Below are positions 31,120-39,608 of a DNA stretch of 64,000 nucleotides, piece after piece. The DNA is from Brevibacterium daeguense (GTDB lineage Bacteria > Actinomycetota > Actinomycetes > Actinomycetales > Brevibacteriaceae). Location: positions 124,001-188,000 of the forward strand of contig NZ_JAJTWW010000003.1 in NCBI RefSeq assembly GCF_021729135.1, read 5' to 3'. A model generated the notes under the pieces. It was not told the DNA's origin, ran no database searches, and saw only the letters and a program-made list of their open reading frames with translations. Numbering within the stretch: position 1 is the first letter of the stretch; each line of letters begins with the position of its first letter. A program made the position numbers and the translations under genes.

Positions 31120-33184
31120 CAGAGCTCTCCTGTCGGCTCTGCTGTCGCTTCTGCTGGTACAGGACCTTCTCGTCGACGGGGTAGTCGGCACGCGCCCGAG
31201 CCTGCCGGTAGTGCTCTCGGGCCTCGTCCTGGCGCTGCTGCTCGATCCCCTCGGCGATCGTTGCCCGGCGCTGCTCGGGACCGTATCCGAAGGCGGCGAC
31301 GAGCTCTCCGGCGTTGCCGGCCAGCTTGGCGCACAGCCGGTTGATCGTCGGCCCCACCTGGCGGGCCCGATTCATCGACAGCCGCCCGTACATGATGTGC
31401 CACCCGATGTTCCGCTCGATGAGCGTCAGTCCGTAGAGGTCGCGGATCCTGCGCAGCGTCTTGGCCTCGTCGGCGTGCTCGGGGCGGTCGTCGAAAGTGT
31501 GCATCGCCTGGTTGAGCGCTTCCCACTTGAGCAGCTCGATGTAGGCGCGGGCGGCGTTGACGAGCTCGTGCTGCTGCTCGTTGAACAGCTCCGCTGCCGC
31601 AGCCTGCGACATCTTGGCGGCAGGCCGGAGTCGACCGGCCAGGTCGGCGACCATCGCATCCACGCGGGAGCTCAGCAGGACCTGCTGCAGCTTGCCGGAT
31701 CGAATCCGCTTCTCGTTGAGCGCCGGGGTCAGGAGCTCCCCGATCGTCCGTCCGACGTTGGCGAGCCCTGATCTGTACAGGGAGTGCTCTGCGGCCTGCG
31801 TCCCGAGGAAGCGGGCGACGCCGCCGAAGTCGATGTTCTTGAACTCGGCGGAGTAGTCCTGCAGCAGGCGCTTGCCCACGAGCTGCAGGAGCACGGTGTT
31901 GTCGCCCTCGAAGGTGACATAGACGTCCAGGTCGCCTCGCAGCCCGGTGAGCCGGTTCTCCGACATGAATCCGGCACCTCCGCACGCCTCCCGGCACTCC
32001 TGGAGGATGTCGAGTGCGGCCCAGGTCGTGGTCGCCTTGAAGCCCGCCGCCTGCGTCTCCAGCACCTGGCGGGCCTCATCCGAGTCGTCCTCGCCGGAGA
32101 AGACCCGCTGGAACGACTCGAGCAGCACCTCGTGTGCGAGGGCATTGGCGTAGGTCTCGGCGATGAGCGGCATCAGCCGCCGCTGGTGCTGCTGGTAGTC
32201 CATGAGCACGACCTCATCGGTGTCCGAGGCGCCGGTGAACTGGCGCCGCTGCAGCCCATAGCGCACTGCGATGTCCAGGCCCAGCTTGGAGGCGACGACT
32301 GCCGCTCCGTCGAGGGACACCCGACCCTGGACGAGGGTGCCGAGCATGGTGAAGAACCGGCGTCCGGGGGAGTCGATCGGCGAGCTGTAGGTGCCGTCGG
32401 CGGCGACATCGCCGTAGCGGTTGAGGAGATGGGTGCGGGGGATGCGCACACCGTCGAAGGACAGTCGTCCGTTGTCGACGCCGAGCAGCCCGCCCTTGCG
32501 CCCGTCGTCCTCGATGGTGATCCCCGGCAGCGGCCGGCCCGACTCGTCCCTGATCGGGACGAAGAAGGCGTGCACCCCGTGATCGACCCCGGCGGTGACG
32601 AGCTGGGCGAACACGATCGCGGCCCGCCCGTGAGCGGCGGCGTTGCCGATGTACTCCTTGGCGGCGGCCGGGAACGGGGTCCGGATGACGAATTCCTCCG
32701 CGGCCGGGTCGTACACGGCGGTGGTCCCCAGGGAGGCGACGTCGGAGCCGTGGCCGATCTCGGTCATCGCGAAGCAGCCCAGCAGAGCGCCGCTCTGGGC
32801 AGGCTCCAGCCACTGGGCGTGCTGCTCGGCATTGCCGAGGTGCTGGATCGCCCCGCCGAACAGACCGAACTGGACACCAGCCTTGACCTGCAGGCTCGGC
32901 GAGGCCACGACGGTCTCCTCGAAGCCGGCGACGTAGCCGGCGTGGTCGTTGCGTCCGCCCCGGGACTCGGGCAGCGCCAGGCGGGTGGAGCCGCTGGCGG
33001 CCAGCGCCTTCACCCCGCTCAGCGTCGCCTCGCGCAGCTCGCCGAGGTCGCCGGTGTCCGGCGGAACCGTAGCCGGGTCCGCGGCCAGCGCACGCGCTCT
33101 CCGACGCTGTGCGGCCCACCGGCCGTCGAGCAGCTCGCCGAGGACTTCGGGATCGATCGTGAGCGGCGCCTTCGTGCGGGTCAT
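31112..33184 (-). CDS. acyl-CoA oxidase/dehydrogenase family protein
   Basis: This 690-residue FAD enzyme has the acyl-CoA oxidase length and layout: an N-terminal helical domain, the middle beta domain with CFAMTEIGHGSDV, and a C-terminal region with GGAGFMSENR and the catalytic glutamate in YVTFEGDNTVLLQ. It would introduce the trans-2 double bond in fatty acyl-CoA. M. tuberculosis has FadE5 beside the same thiolase-fabG4-htdX set, so a beta-oxidation or lipid-remodelling role is likely. GGAGGAG precedes the ATG, and it overlaps the tetR stop by 4 nt. Confidence 0.88.
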   Translation of the reverse strand: MTRTKAPLTIDPEVLGELLDGRWAAQRRRARALAADPATVPPDTGDLGELREATLSGVKALAASGSTRLALPESRGGRNDHAGYVAGFEETVVASPSLQVKAGVQFGLFGGAIQHLGNAEQHAQWLEPAQSGALLGCFAMTEIGHGSDVASLGTTAVYDPAAEEFVIRTPFPAAAKEYIGNAAAHGRAAIVFAQLVTAGVDHGVHAFFVPIRDESGRPLPGITIEDDGRKGGLLGVDNGRLSFDGVRIPRTHLLNRYGDVAADGTYSSPIDSPGRRFFTMLGTLVQGRVSLDGAAVVASKLGLDIAVRYGLQRRQFTGASDTDEVVLMDYQQHQRRLMPLIAETYANALAHEVLLESFQRVFSGEDDSDEARQVLETQAAGFKATTTWAALDILQECREACGGAGFMSENRLTGLRGDLDVYVTFEGDNTVLLQLVGKRLLQDYSAEFKNIDFGGVARFLGTQAAEHSLYRSGLANVGRTIGELLTPALNEKRIRSGKLQQVLLSSRVDAMVADLAGRLRPAAKMSQAAAAELFNEQQHELVNAARAYIELLKWEALNQAMHTFDDRPEHADEAKTLRRIRDLYGLTLIERNIGWHIMYGRLSMNRARQVGPTINRLCAKLAGNAGELVAAFGYGPEQRRATIAEGIEQQRQDEAREHYRQARARADYPVDEKVLYQQKRQQSRQESSAR

Positions 33185-33780
33185 CGTCTGTTCTCCTCCG
33201 ATAGGGCCTGGCTGGAAGCCCAGAGCCAGGCGGTGAGTCTGTCGTTGAAATCATTCCGGTCGGTCGGCGTGCGCAGCCACTGCTCGGTGCAGGCCCGGAC
33301 GAAGCCGACCGCGCCGTAGGCCCACAGCACCTCGAAGTCCCGTACCAGCCCCATGCGATCACACAGCAGACCGGTGACATCGGCGAAGAAGCCGCGGGCC
33401 GCTCCGGTCGACTGGGTGTCGACCGCGGCGTCGCAGAAGCGATAGACGTGCGGCGCGCTGCCGGCGAGCTCGGTGAAGGCGGAGATCATCGCACCGAGCG
33501 CGGCGCGGGAGTCGCCGACCGGTGCCTGCGCCGCGGCCAGTGACCTGCGGATCACCGCCATCGCCCATTCGCCCATCGCCCGCTGGAGCCCTGCGCGGTC
33601 ACCGAAATAGCGGTAGAGCACTGTCTTCGACGTGCCGGTGTACGCGGAGATCTGATCCATCGAGATGTCTGCGCCGTGCTCGTCGATCACGTGCCGCACG
33701 CTGCGCAGCAGTTCGCGGTGACGCGTGCGCCGATGCTCCTCCCAGCGCGCGGACCGGCCGTCCTGTGTCGCGGGTTTCAT
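33181..33780 (-). CDS. TetR-family regulator of the acyl-CoA cluster
   Basis: This 199-residue repressor has a TetR helix-turn-helix at about residues 35-62 (MDQISAYTGTSKTVLYRYFGDRAGL) and a helical ligand-binding domain. It is cotranscribed with the acyl-CoA oxidase gene (ATGA overlap) and diverges from the thiolase-fabG4-htdX operon. The 63-bp space between them contains a GGTAC-N5-GTACC inverted repeat, its probable operator. An acyl-CoA is a reasonable ligand but is inferred from context only. Confidence 0.88.
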   Translation of the reverse strand: MKPATQDGRSARWEEHRRTRHRELLRSVRHVIDEHGADISMDQISAYTGTSKTVLYRYFGDRAGLQRAMGEWAMAVIRRSLAAAQAPVGDSRAALGAMISAFTELAGSAPHVYRFCDAAVDTQSTGAARGFFADVTGLLCDRMGLVRDFEVLWAYGAVGFVRACTEQWLRTPTDRNDFNDRLTAWLWASSQALSEENRR

Positions 33781-33796
33781 GGGACAGACGGTATCA

Positions 33797-33811
33797 GGTA
33801 CTGTCGGTACC
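33797..33811. promoter_or_regulatory. candidate TetR operator
   Basis: The perfect inverted repeat GGTAC-TGTCG-GTACC sits midway between the divergent tetR and thiolase starts. A TTAAAT -10-like hexamer for the thiolase promoter follows within a few bases. A single site here could control both arms. Confidence 0.6.
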
Positions 33812-33843
33812 GGTTAAATATTCAGCTTTCCCGGGAGGAAACC

Positions 33844-35130
33844 ATGACAACCCGGCGTGCCGCCATCCTCGGCGGCAATCGCATTCCCTTCGCCCGTTCG
33901 AATCGCGAATACGCACGCGCATCCAACCAGGACATGCTCACGAGTGCTCTGGACGGGCTCGTCGCGCGCTTCGGCCTGGCCGACCGACGCCTCGGCGAGG
34001 TCGCAGCCGGAGCGGTGCTCAAGCACTCCAAGGACATCAACCTCACCCGCGAAGCCGTGCTCGGATCGGCGCTGAGCCCGGAGACTCCGGCGATGGACCT
34101 GAGCCAGGCGTGCGCGACGGGCTTGGAGACCGTGGTCGCGATCTCCAACAAGATCCGCCTCGGCCAGCTCGATTCGGGGATCGCCGGCGGTGTCGACTCG
34201 GCGTCGGACGCGCCGATCGCGGTGAGCGAAGAGTTGCGCGGGGTGCTGCTGGAGGTGTCCCGGGCAACATCCGTGCCGCAGCGGCTCAAGGCGCTGTCCC
34301 GCCTCCGGCCGGCCGACCTGGCCCCGCAGGCGCCGACCACCGGCGAGGCGCGCACCGGGCTGTCCATGGGAGAGCACCAAGCGCTCAGCACGGCGAAGTG
34401 GGGGATCTCGCGGCGCGCGCAGGATGAGCTCGCCGCCGCCTCCCACCAGAACCTCGCCGCTGCCTGGGATCGCGGGTTCTTCGACGATCTGGTGACGCCG
34501 TTCCTCGGTGTCTCCCGCGACACCAACCTGCGTCCCGACTCCACCGCGGAGACACTGGCCGGGCTCACGACGGTGTTCGGCAACTCCCTGCCGACCGAGG
34601 CGACGATGACCGCCGGCAACTCGACACCGCTGACCGACGGCGCGTCCGCGGTGCTGCTGGGCAGCGAGGACTGGGCCGCCGAACAGGGCTTCGAGCCGCT
34701 GGCCTACCTGATCGACGCCGAGGCGGCGGCAGTCGACTTCGTGAATGGCCGGGAGGGCCTCCTGATGGCTCCCGCCTACGCGGTGCCGCGGCTGCTCGCC
34801 CGCAACGGGCTGTCCTTCGCCGACTTCGACGTCTTCGAGATCCACGAGGCCTTCGCCGCGACGGTGCTGTGCCACCTCGCCGCGTGGGAGAGCGAGGAGT
34901 TCTGCCGCACCCGGCTCGGGCTGCAGGAGCCACTGGGAACCATCGACCGGGCCAAACTCAACCCGCTCGGCTCCTCACTGGCAGCAGGTCACCCCTTCGC
35001 CGCCACCGGCGGGCGGATCATCGCCACGACGGCCAAGCACCTCCGGGAGACCGGTCAGAAGCGCGCCCTGGTGTCGATCTGCGCGGCGGGCGGCCAGGGA
35101 CTGGCGGCGATCGTGGAGGCTGCGGAATGA
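33844..35130 (+). CDS. acetyl-CoA acyltransferase (FadA2-type thiolase)
   Basis: This 428-residue thiolase cleaves or condenses 3-ketoacyl-CoA. The catalytic residues are the cysteine in SQACATGLE, the histidine in EIHEAFA, AGHPFAATGG, and the second cysteine in SICAAGGQG. It corresponds to FadA2 of M. tuberculosis, which is likewise next to fabG4 and htdX. GGGAGGAAA precedes the ATG; earlier in-frame starts lie inside the tetR gene. It overlaps the fabG4-like gene (ATGA). Confidence 0.92.
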   Translation: MTTRRAAILGGNRIPFARSNREYARASNQDMLTSALDGLVARFGLADRRLGEVAAGAVLKHSKDINLTREAVLGSALSPETPAMDLSQACATGLETVVAISNKIRLGQLDSGIAGGVDSASDAPIAVSEELRGVLLEVSRATSVPQRLKALSRLRPADLAPQAPTTGEARTGLSMGEHQALSTAKWGISRRAQDELAAASHQNLAAAWDRGFFDDLVTPFLGVSRDTNLRPDSTAETLAGLTTVFGNSLPTEATMTAGNSTPLTDGASAVLLGSEDWAAEQGFEPLAYLIDAEAAAVDFVNGREGLLMAPAYAVPRLLARNGLSFADFDVFEIHEAFAATVLCHLAAWESEEFCRTRLGLQEPLGTIDRAKLNPLGSSLAAGHPFAATGGRIIATTAKHLRETGQKRALVSICAAGGQGLAAIVEAAE

Positions 35131-36506
35131 GCGACAGATACATCTCCTTGGCCAACGGGCCGCTGAAAGCCGTCGTCAAGTCCCTCGGACTGCCGGCGCC
35201 CGCGCGCCTGCGCCGGTTCGACGCCGCCGACCCCAAGGGCGGCTTTCTGACCGATCCGATCCTGGTCGTCGGCGCGACTCCCGGCGGCGACGAGCTCTCC
35301 ACGCTGCTGCTCGCCAACGGCTTCGAAGTCGTCCGGGCAGTCACTCCCGGTCACCGCTACGCCGCCCTGATCGGCGCCTACGACGGACTCGACGATCCGG
35401 CGCAGCTCGGCGAGGTCACCCTCGGAATCGGGAAGGGCATCAAGCAGCTGAGCCCCGGCGGCCGCATCATCACGATCTCTCGCGCCGCCACGATCTTCCC
35501 CCACACCACCGGGTCGCTGACTCCTGCCGCCAACGCCGCCCGCAACGCCGTCACCGGCATCACGCGCTCGCTGGCGCACGAGATGCGCGGCGGGGCCACC
35601 GCCAACGGCATCGTCCTCGACGGGGTGCCGATGTCGGCGCCGTCCGCGGTGGCTGCGCTGTGGTTCCTGCTCTCGGCCAAGTCGGCCTACGTCTCCGGTC
35701 AATTCCTCACCGTCTCCTCGGACCGGGGCACGCCAGTCGGCTCCGAGGAGTTCGCCGCGACCGGTGCTGATCCGCGCGCGCCGCTGACCGGCCGCCTCGC
35801 GGTGGTGACCGGGGCCGCTCGCGGGATCGGGGCGGCGATCGCCCGCACGCTGCACCGGGACGGGGCGCAGGTCTTCGGCGTCGACGTGCCCGCGGCGGGC
35901 GAGGCGCTGGCGCGGACGATGAATGAGATCGGGGGAGTGGCGATCCAGCTCGACATCACCGCCCCGGACGCGGGAGCCGCCATCGCCGCCCAGGTCGGCA
36001 GGCCGATCGACATCCTGATCCACAACGCCGGCATCACCCGCGACAGGCTGCTGGCGAATATGGACCGGCAGCAGTGGGATTCTGTGCTCGACGTCAACAT
36101 CAGCGCCCAGCTGCGCATCAATGCCGCCCTCTCGGAGCTCGAGGCGTGGGGAGACCACCCTCACGTCGTGTCTCTGGCCTCCACCTCGGGAATCGCCGGC
36201 AACCGCGGGCAGGCGAACTATGCCGCATCGAAGGCCGCCGTGATCGGAATGGCCGCGGCCGGTGCCGAGGAGTTCGCCGCGCGCGGAGGCACCATCAACG
36301 CCATCGCCCCGGGATTCATCGAGACGGAGATGACGGCGAGGATGCCCACCGTGACCCGCGAGCTGGCCCGCCGGATCTCCAGCCTGCAGCAGGGCGGCCT
36401 GCCCCAGGACGTCGCCGAGGCAGTATCCTTCCTCGCAGGAGAGTCCGCCGGGGGCATCAACGGAAAGGTGCTCCGCGTCTGCGGCCAGAACATGGTGGGA
36501 GCCTGA
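35127..36506 (+). CDS. high-molecular-weight 3-ketoacyl reductase FabG4-like
   Basis: This 459-residue protein is twice the usual FabG length. It has an N-terminal flavodoxin-like domain (about 1-205) with a degenerate site and a C-terminal ketoreductase domain with GAARGIGAA, NAGITRD and the Tyr-Lys pair in YAASKAAV. This matches HMwFabG (FabG4) of mycobacteria, an NADH-dependent 3-ketoacyl-CoA reductase. It lies between the thiolase and the MaoC hydratase, so the operon contains reductase, hydratase and thiolase. Confidence 0.9.
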   Translation: MSDRYISLANGPLKAVVKSLGLPAPARLRRFDAADPKGGFLTDPILVVGATPGGDELSTLLLANGFEVVRAVTPGHRYAALIGAYDGLDDPAQLGEVTLGIGKGIKQLSPGGRIITISRAATIFPHTTGSLTPAANAARNAVTGITRSLAHEMRGGATANGIVLDGVPMSAPSAVAALWFLLSAKSAYVSGQFLTVSSDRGTPVGSEEFAATGADPRAPLTGRLAVVTGAARGIGAAIARTLHRDGAQVFGVDVPAAGEALARTMNEIGGVAIQLDITAPDAGAAIAAQVGRPIDILIHNAGITRDRLLANMDRQQWDSVLDVNISAQLRINAALSELEAWGDHPHVVSLASTSGIAGNRGQANYAASKAAVIGMAAAGAEEFAARGGTINAIAPGFIETEMTARMPTVTRELARRISSLQQGGLPQDVAEAVSFLAGESAGGINGKVLRVCGQNMVGA

Positions 36507-36508
36507 AC

Positions 36509-37402
36509 ATGACACCCTTCGAACCGCAGCTGTCGAATTCGATGCTGCCGGTCTACGGACGAGCGATGCTCGGAATGCTGCCCATGCGCAGGAAGAGCTC
36601 TGCGCATGTGCCGTCCCGGCAGCTGACCTCGACCGCGGTCATCGATCCGCAGGACGTCGCGGAGTTCGCCCGGGCAGTCGGATCCCGAGTCGAGAACACG
36701 GTATCGCCCGCCTACCTCCACGTCCTCGGGTTTCCGCTGAGCATGCGGCTGATGACTGACCCGGGATTCCCGCTGCCGGTCATGGGGATGGTCCACGTGC
36801 GCAACGTCTTCACCCAGTACCGTCCGGTGCTGGTCGGGGAGGAGGTGACCGTCGCGGTGCGCGTCGCGGCACCTCGGGAGCATTCCAAGGGCACCGCCAT
36901 CGACCTGCAGACGACCGGGCGGGTCGACGGTCGACACGCGTTCGCGGAGACATCGACCTACCTGGCGAAGGGGCAGTCCCTGCCGGGGGCAGCGCCTGCC
37001 CGAGAGACCGACCGCACACCCTTCACCGCGCCTGTGCCGACCGCGCTCTGGAGCCTCAAGAAGAACATCGGGCTGCAGTACGCACGGGTGTCCGGCGATT
37101 ACAATCCGATCCATCTGAACGCCCTGGCAGGGAAGGCCTTCGGCTTCCCGAGCTCGATCGCCCACGGGATGTACACCGCGGCGCGCGCACTCGCGGCCGC
37201 CGACGTCCGGCTGCCCGCCTTCGAATGGACCGTGGAGTTCGCCACGCCCATCGTGCTGCCGGCCGACGTCGCGTTCCGCGTGACGAGCGACGTGCCGGGA
37301 GGGGCCAGGGAATTCGCGGTGTGGAATCCGCGGACGGGCAAGCCGCATGTGCTGTCATCGGTCAGACCGGTCGAGGCGGCCGAGGACGAGTACGACATCT
37401 GA
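36509..37402 (+). CDS. MaoC/HtdX-like 3-hydroxyacyl dehydratase
   Basis: This 297-residue double hot-dog protein has the R-specific hydratase motif in the C-terminal half, ARVSGDYNPIHLN with its Asp and His, followed by FPSSIAHGMYT. The N-terminal hot dog is degenerate. The enzyme should interconvert enoyl-CoA and (R)-3-hydroxyacyl-CoA and is the counterpart of HtdX beside fabG4 in M. tuberculosis. The ATG lies 2 nt after the fabG4 stop and is the last gene before the tRNA. Confidence 0.88.
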   Translation: MTPFEPQLSNSMLPVYGRAMLGMLPMRRKSSAHVPSRQLTSTAVIDPQDVAEFARAVGSRVENTVSPAYLHVLGFPLSMRLMTDPGFPLPVMGMVHVRNVFTQYRPVLVGEEVTVAVRVAAPREHSKGTAIDLQTTGRVDGRHAFAETSTYLAKGQSLPGAAPARETDRTPFTAPVPTALWSLKKNIGLQYARVSGDYNPIHLNALAGKAFGFPSSIAHGMYTAARALAAADVRLPAFEWTVEFATPIVLPADVAFRVTSDVPGGAREFAVWNPRTGKPHVLSSVRPVEAAEDEYDI

Positions 37403-37453
37403 GGTGCGCAAGGGCGCAGGCTATGGATTCTGTCACACCCGCCGAGATCGGTT

Positions 37454-37481
37454 TTGCGTTCGCCGAGGCAGAAGGTAGAGT
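37454..37481 (+). promoter_or_regulatory. promoter of tRNA-Leu
   Basis: TTGCGT (37454-37459), a 16-bp spacer and TAGAGT (37476-37481) predict transcription from about 37488, 8 nt before the mature tRNA 5' end. Both hexamers fit actinobacterial housekeeping promoters. Confidence 0.6.
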
Positions 37482-37495
37482 TCTATCTGTTGCCC

Positions 37496-37582
37496 GCGCG
37501 GGTGGCGGAATTGGTAGACGCGCTAGCTTGAGGTGCTAGTGCCCTAATATTGGGCGTGGGGGTTCAAGTCCCCCTCCGCGCA
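37496..37582 (+). tRNA. tRNA-Leu (anticodon GAG)
   Basis: An 87-nt class II tRNA folds completely. The acceptor stem GCGCGGG pairs with TCCGCGC (one G-U). The D arm contains GGTAGACGC, the anticodon stem CTAGC/GCTAG frames loop TTGAGGT with anticodon GAG, the long variable arm has GCCC/GGGC, and the T arm is GGGGG-TTCAAGT-CCCCC. CCA is not encoded. Confidence 0.97.
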
Positions 37583-37591
37583 CAGCACTCA

Positions 37592-37623
37592 CAGCAGGCC
37601 CCGGAGAGATCCGGGGCCTGCTG
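37592..37623. terminator. terminator after tRNA-Leu
   Basis: A perfect 13-bp stem (CAGCAGGCCCCGG / CCGGGGCCTGCTG) with loop AGAGAT begins 10 nt after the tRNA and is followed by CATTT. Confidence 0.9.
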
Positions 37624-37735
37624 CATTTCCCGGATCGGATGCCTCTTCGCATGCGAACAGCGCGCAGTCGTGGCATAGGCTCTGACTGCGGACCCCGGTC
37701 CGAGCCGCACTCACCGTCGTCGATGAGGACATGCC

Positions 37736-38452
37736 ATGACCTCCAGCAGCCCTGCCGCCAGGGGACACCAGCCCGTTGACAGCGCCGTCGAAGACACTCA
37801 CGCGTTTTCGGCGGAGCTGATCGCCGCCGGCGTCCATTACCTCTACGCGCTCAGCCATGACGTGACTGCAGCGGAGCCGGGTGCGCAGGTGCCCTCCCGC
37901 AGCAGCACGGAGGTCAGCGATGTGCTGCGCCGCCAGGGCGCCTCGGGTCCGGAGATCGAACGCGTACTGCAGCTGATCGGCACGGGGATGGCGGCAGTCT
38001 CGCAGGGCGGGGCCCGGATCTTCACGAAGGATGCCTATGACGCGGCTCGGGATCGGGCGGTCGCCGGGCTCGAGCACTCCGGTGACGCCGGGCACCGGCT
38101 GTGGCCGCCGACCAGTCAGACTGTCCGCAAGCGACTTGGCTCGAACTACTGGAACGAGGCGCTCAGCGCTCTCGGCTATCCCGTGTCGGGCCGCGGCCGA
38201 GCGCGCGGGGCCGCGCGCTATTCCCCGGACGACTTCGTGACCGCCGTGGCCGACTTCCTCGCCGCTGCCGCCCGGGACGGTTCGTCGACGAGCTTCGTCG
38301 CGTACGAGGCGTGGAACCGCGACCAGCGGCGAGAGTCGCGCATCCGACCTTCCGGGGCTGCCGTGAGATCGCACTTCGGCGGCTGGCAGGCCGCCAAGGA
38401 TGCGGCGGAAGGGATCAGCGGGCCCGAGGCATCGGACGGCCCAGCATCCTGA
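37736..38452 (+). CDS. hypothetical protein with homing-endonuclease-associated-type repeats
   Basis: The function of this 238-residue protein is unknown. Two short segments look alike and resemble HARE-type DNA-binding repeats: SQTVRKRLGSNYWNEALSALG (about 126-146) and SGAAVRSHFGGWQAAKDAA (about 205-223), each with a conserved Trp and a following helix. The N-terminal half is helical without a catalytic motif; no HNH, LAGLIDADG or GIY-YIG nuclease domain is visible. It stands directly downstream of tRNA-Leu, and its last 38 nt overlap the convergent glycosyltransferase gene. GAGGA precedes the ATG. Confidence 0.65.
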   Translation: MTSSSPAARGHQPVDSAVEDTHAFSAELIAAGVHYLYALSHDVTAAEPGAQVPSRSSTEVSDVLRRQGASGPEIERVLQLIGTGMAAVSQGGARIFTKDAYDAARDRAVAGLEHSGDAGHRLWPPTSQTVRKRLGSNYWNEALSALGYPVSGRGRARGAARYSPDDFVTAVADFLAAAARDGSSTSFVAYEAWNRDQRRESRIRPSGAAVRSHFGGWQAAKDAAEGISGPEASDGPAS

Positions 38453-39602
38453 TCCGCCACGCGGGCTCGATGTGCCCGCTCCAGTGCCGCTCGACCGCGA
38501 GCTCGTAGAAGCCGACCAGCGCCTCGGTCGCCGCCTTCCAGCTGAACTGCTGAGTGCGGGCCCTGCCCTGCTCGCCGAGGCGCCCGCGCAGCTGGCCGTC
38601 GCACACCAGCCGGTTGACCTTGGCCGACATGTCTGCGGCATCATCGGGCTCGAAGAGCAGACCGCCGACCCCGTCCTCGACCGCGAATGGAATGCCGCCG
38701 GCGTTCGCGCCGACCACGGGCACGCCCGAGGCCATCGACTCGAGGGCGACGAGGCCGAGGGTCTCCGTGGTCGAGGGGAACACGAATACGTCGGCCGAGG
38801 CGTAGGCCGCGGCCAGCTCGGAACCGCCCAGGTAGCCCGTGAAGACGGTGGGAGTGCCTGCGAACTCCCGCTGCAGCTGGTCCCGGTGCGGGCCTGAGCC
38901 GACGAAGGCCAGGCGGGTGCCCTCCGGAGCCCGGTGGAGCACCTCGCGGAGAATCCCGAGGTCCTTCTCCTTGGACAGCCGGCCGACGTAGATCAGCAGC
39001 GGAGCCTCCGGATGGCCGTCGGTGAGTCGGATCCGCATCGCGTGCGATCTGTTCGCAGGGGTGTAGGCGACGGTGTCGACGGCTCGGGGCCACAGGTCGA
39101 GGTTCTGGATCCCGGCCGCACCCGCCTGATCGATCATCTGCTGGGACGTGCACAGGTTGACCTCGGCGAGGTTGTGCAGCCAGGTGATCCAGCGTGAAGT
39201 CGTGTCGGTGATCCACTCCAGCCCGAGGCGCTGCGTGTACTGGGGGACGTCGGTGTGGAACGACGCCAGCATCGGCAGGTCGCGGCGTTTGGCCGACATC
39301 GTCCCGTACGCGGCCAGCCACACGGGGTTGACCGCGTGGACGACATGCGGATGGAACCGCTCCATGGTCCGCGCGATGCTCGCAGTCGGCAGCCCCACCC
39401 GCAGCTCCGGGTACCACGGCTTGAAGGCCAGGGACCGCACCCGCTGCACGCGGAAGCCTGCATACCTGGCCGGGGGGCTGCCGGGCGCGAAGACCACGAC
39501 CTCGTGCCCGAGCTCGGCGAGCTGATCGAGGGTGCCCATCAGCCGGGTGACGACACCGTCGATCTTGGGCAGGAAGACCTCGGTGAAGATCGCGATCCGC
39601 AT
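38415..39602 (-). CDS. GT4 glycosyltransferase, SqdX/SQD2-like
   Basis: This 395-residue GT-B enzyme resembles sulfoquinovosyldiacylglycerol synthase SqdX of cyanobacteria. The likeness covers the N-terminus (IFTEVFLPKIDGVVTRL), the YPELRVGLP segment, AEVNLCTS and DLWPRAVD, and the donor-site motif STTETLGLVALES with its E-x7-E. Related GT4 mannosyltransferases (MgtA/PimB) are less similar at these points by eye. It lies 6 nt after the UDP-sulfoquinovose synthase-like gene, which supports transfer of sulfoquinovose to a lipid acceptor. Confidence 0.8.
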   Translation of the reverse strand: MRIAIFTEVFLPKIDGVVTRLMGTLDQLAELGHEVVVFAPGSPPARYAGFRVQRVRSLAFKPWYPELRVGLPTASIARTMERFHPHVVHAVNPVWLAAYGTMSAKRRDLPMLASFHTDVPQYTQRLGLEWITDTTSRWITWLHNLAEVNLCTSQQMIDQAGAAGIQNLDLWPRAVDTVAYTPANRSHAMRIRLTDGHPEAPLLIYVGRLSKEKDLGILREVLHRAPEGTRLAFVGSGPHRDQLQREFAGTPTVFTGYLGGSELAAAYASADVFVFPSTTETLGLVALESMASGVPVVGANAGGIPFAVEDGVGGLLFEPDDAADMSAKVNRLVCDGQLRGRLGEQGRARTQQFSWKAATEALVGFYELAVERHWSGHIEPAWRIRMLGRPMPRAR

Positions 39603-39608
39603 GCGCGC

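Noticed and set aside
37496-38452. Integrated element at tRNA-Leu
   Set aside because: There is no integrase, and the tRNA 3' end is not duplicated within the window. Only the single unknown gene next to it remains suspicious.
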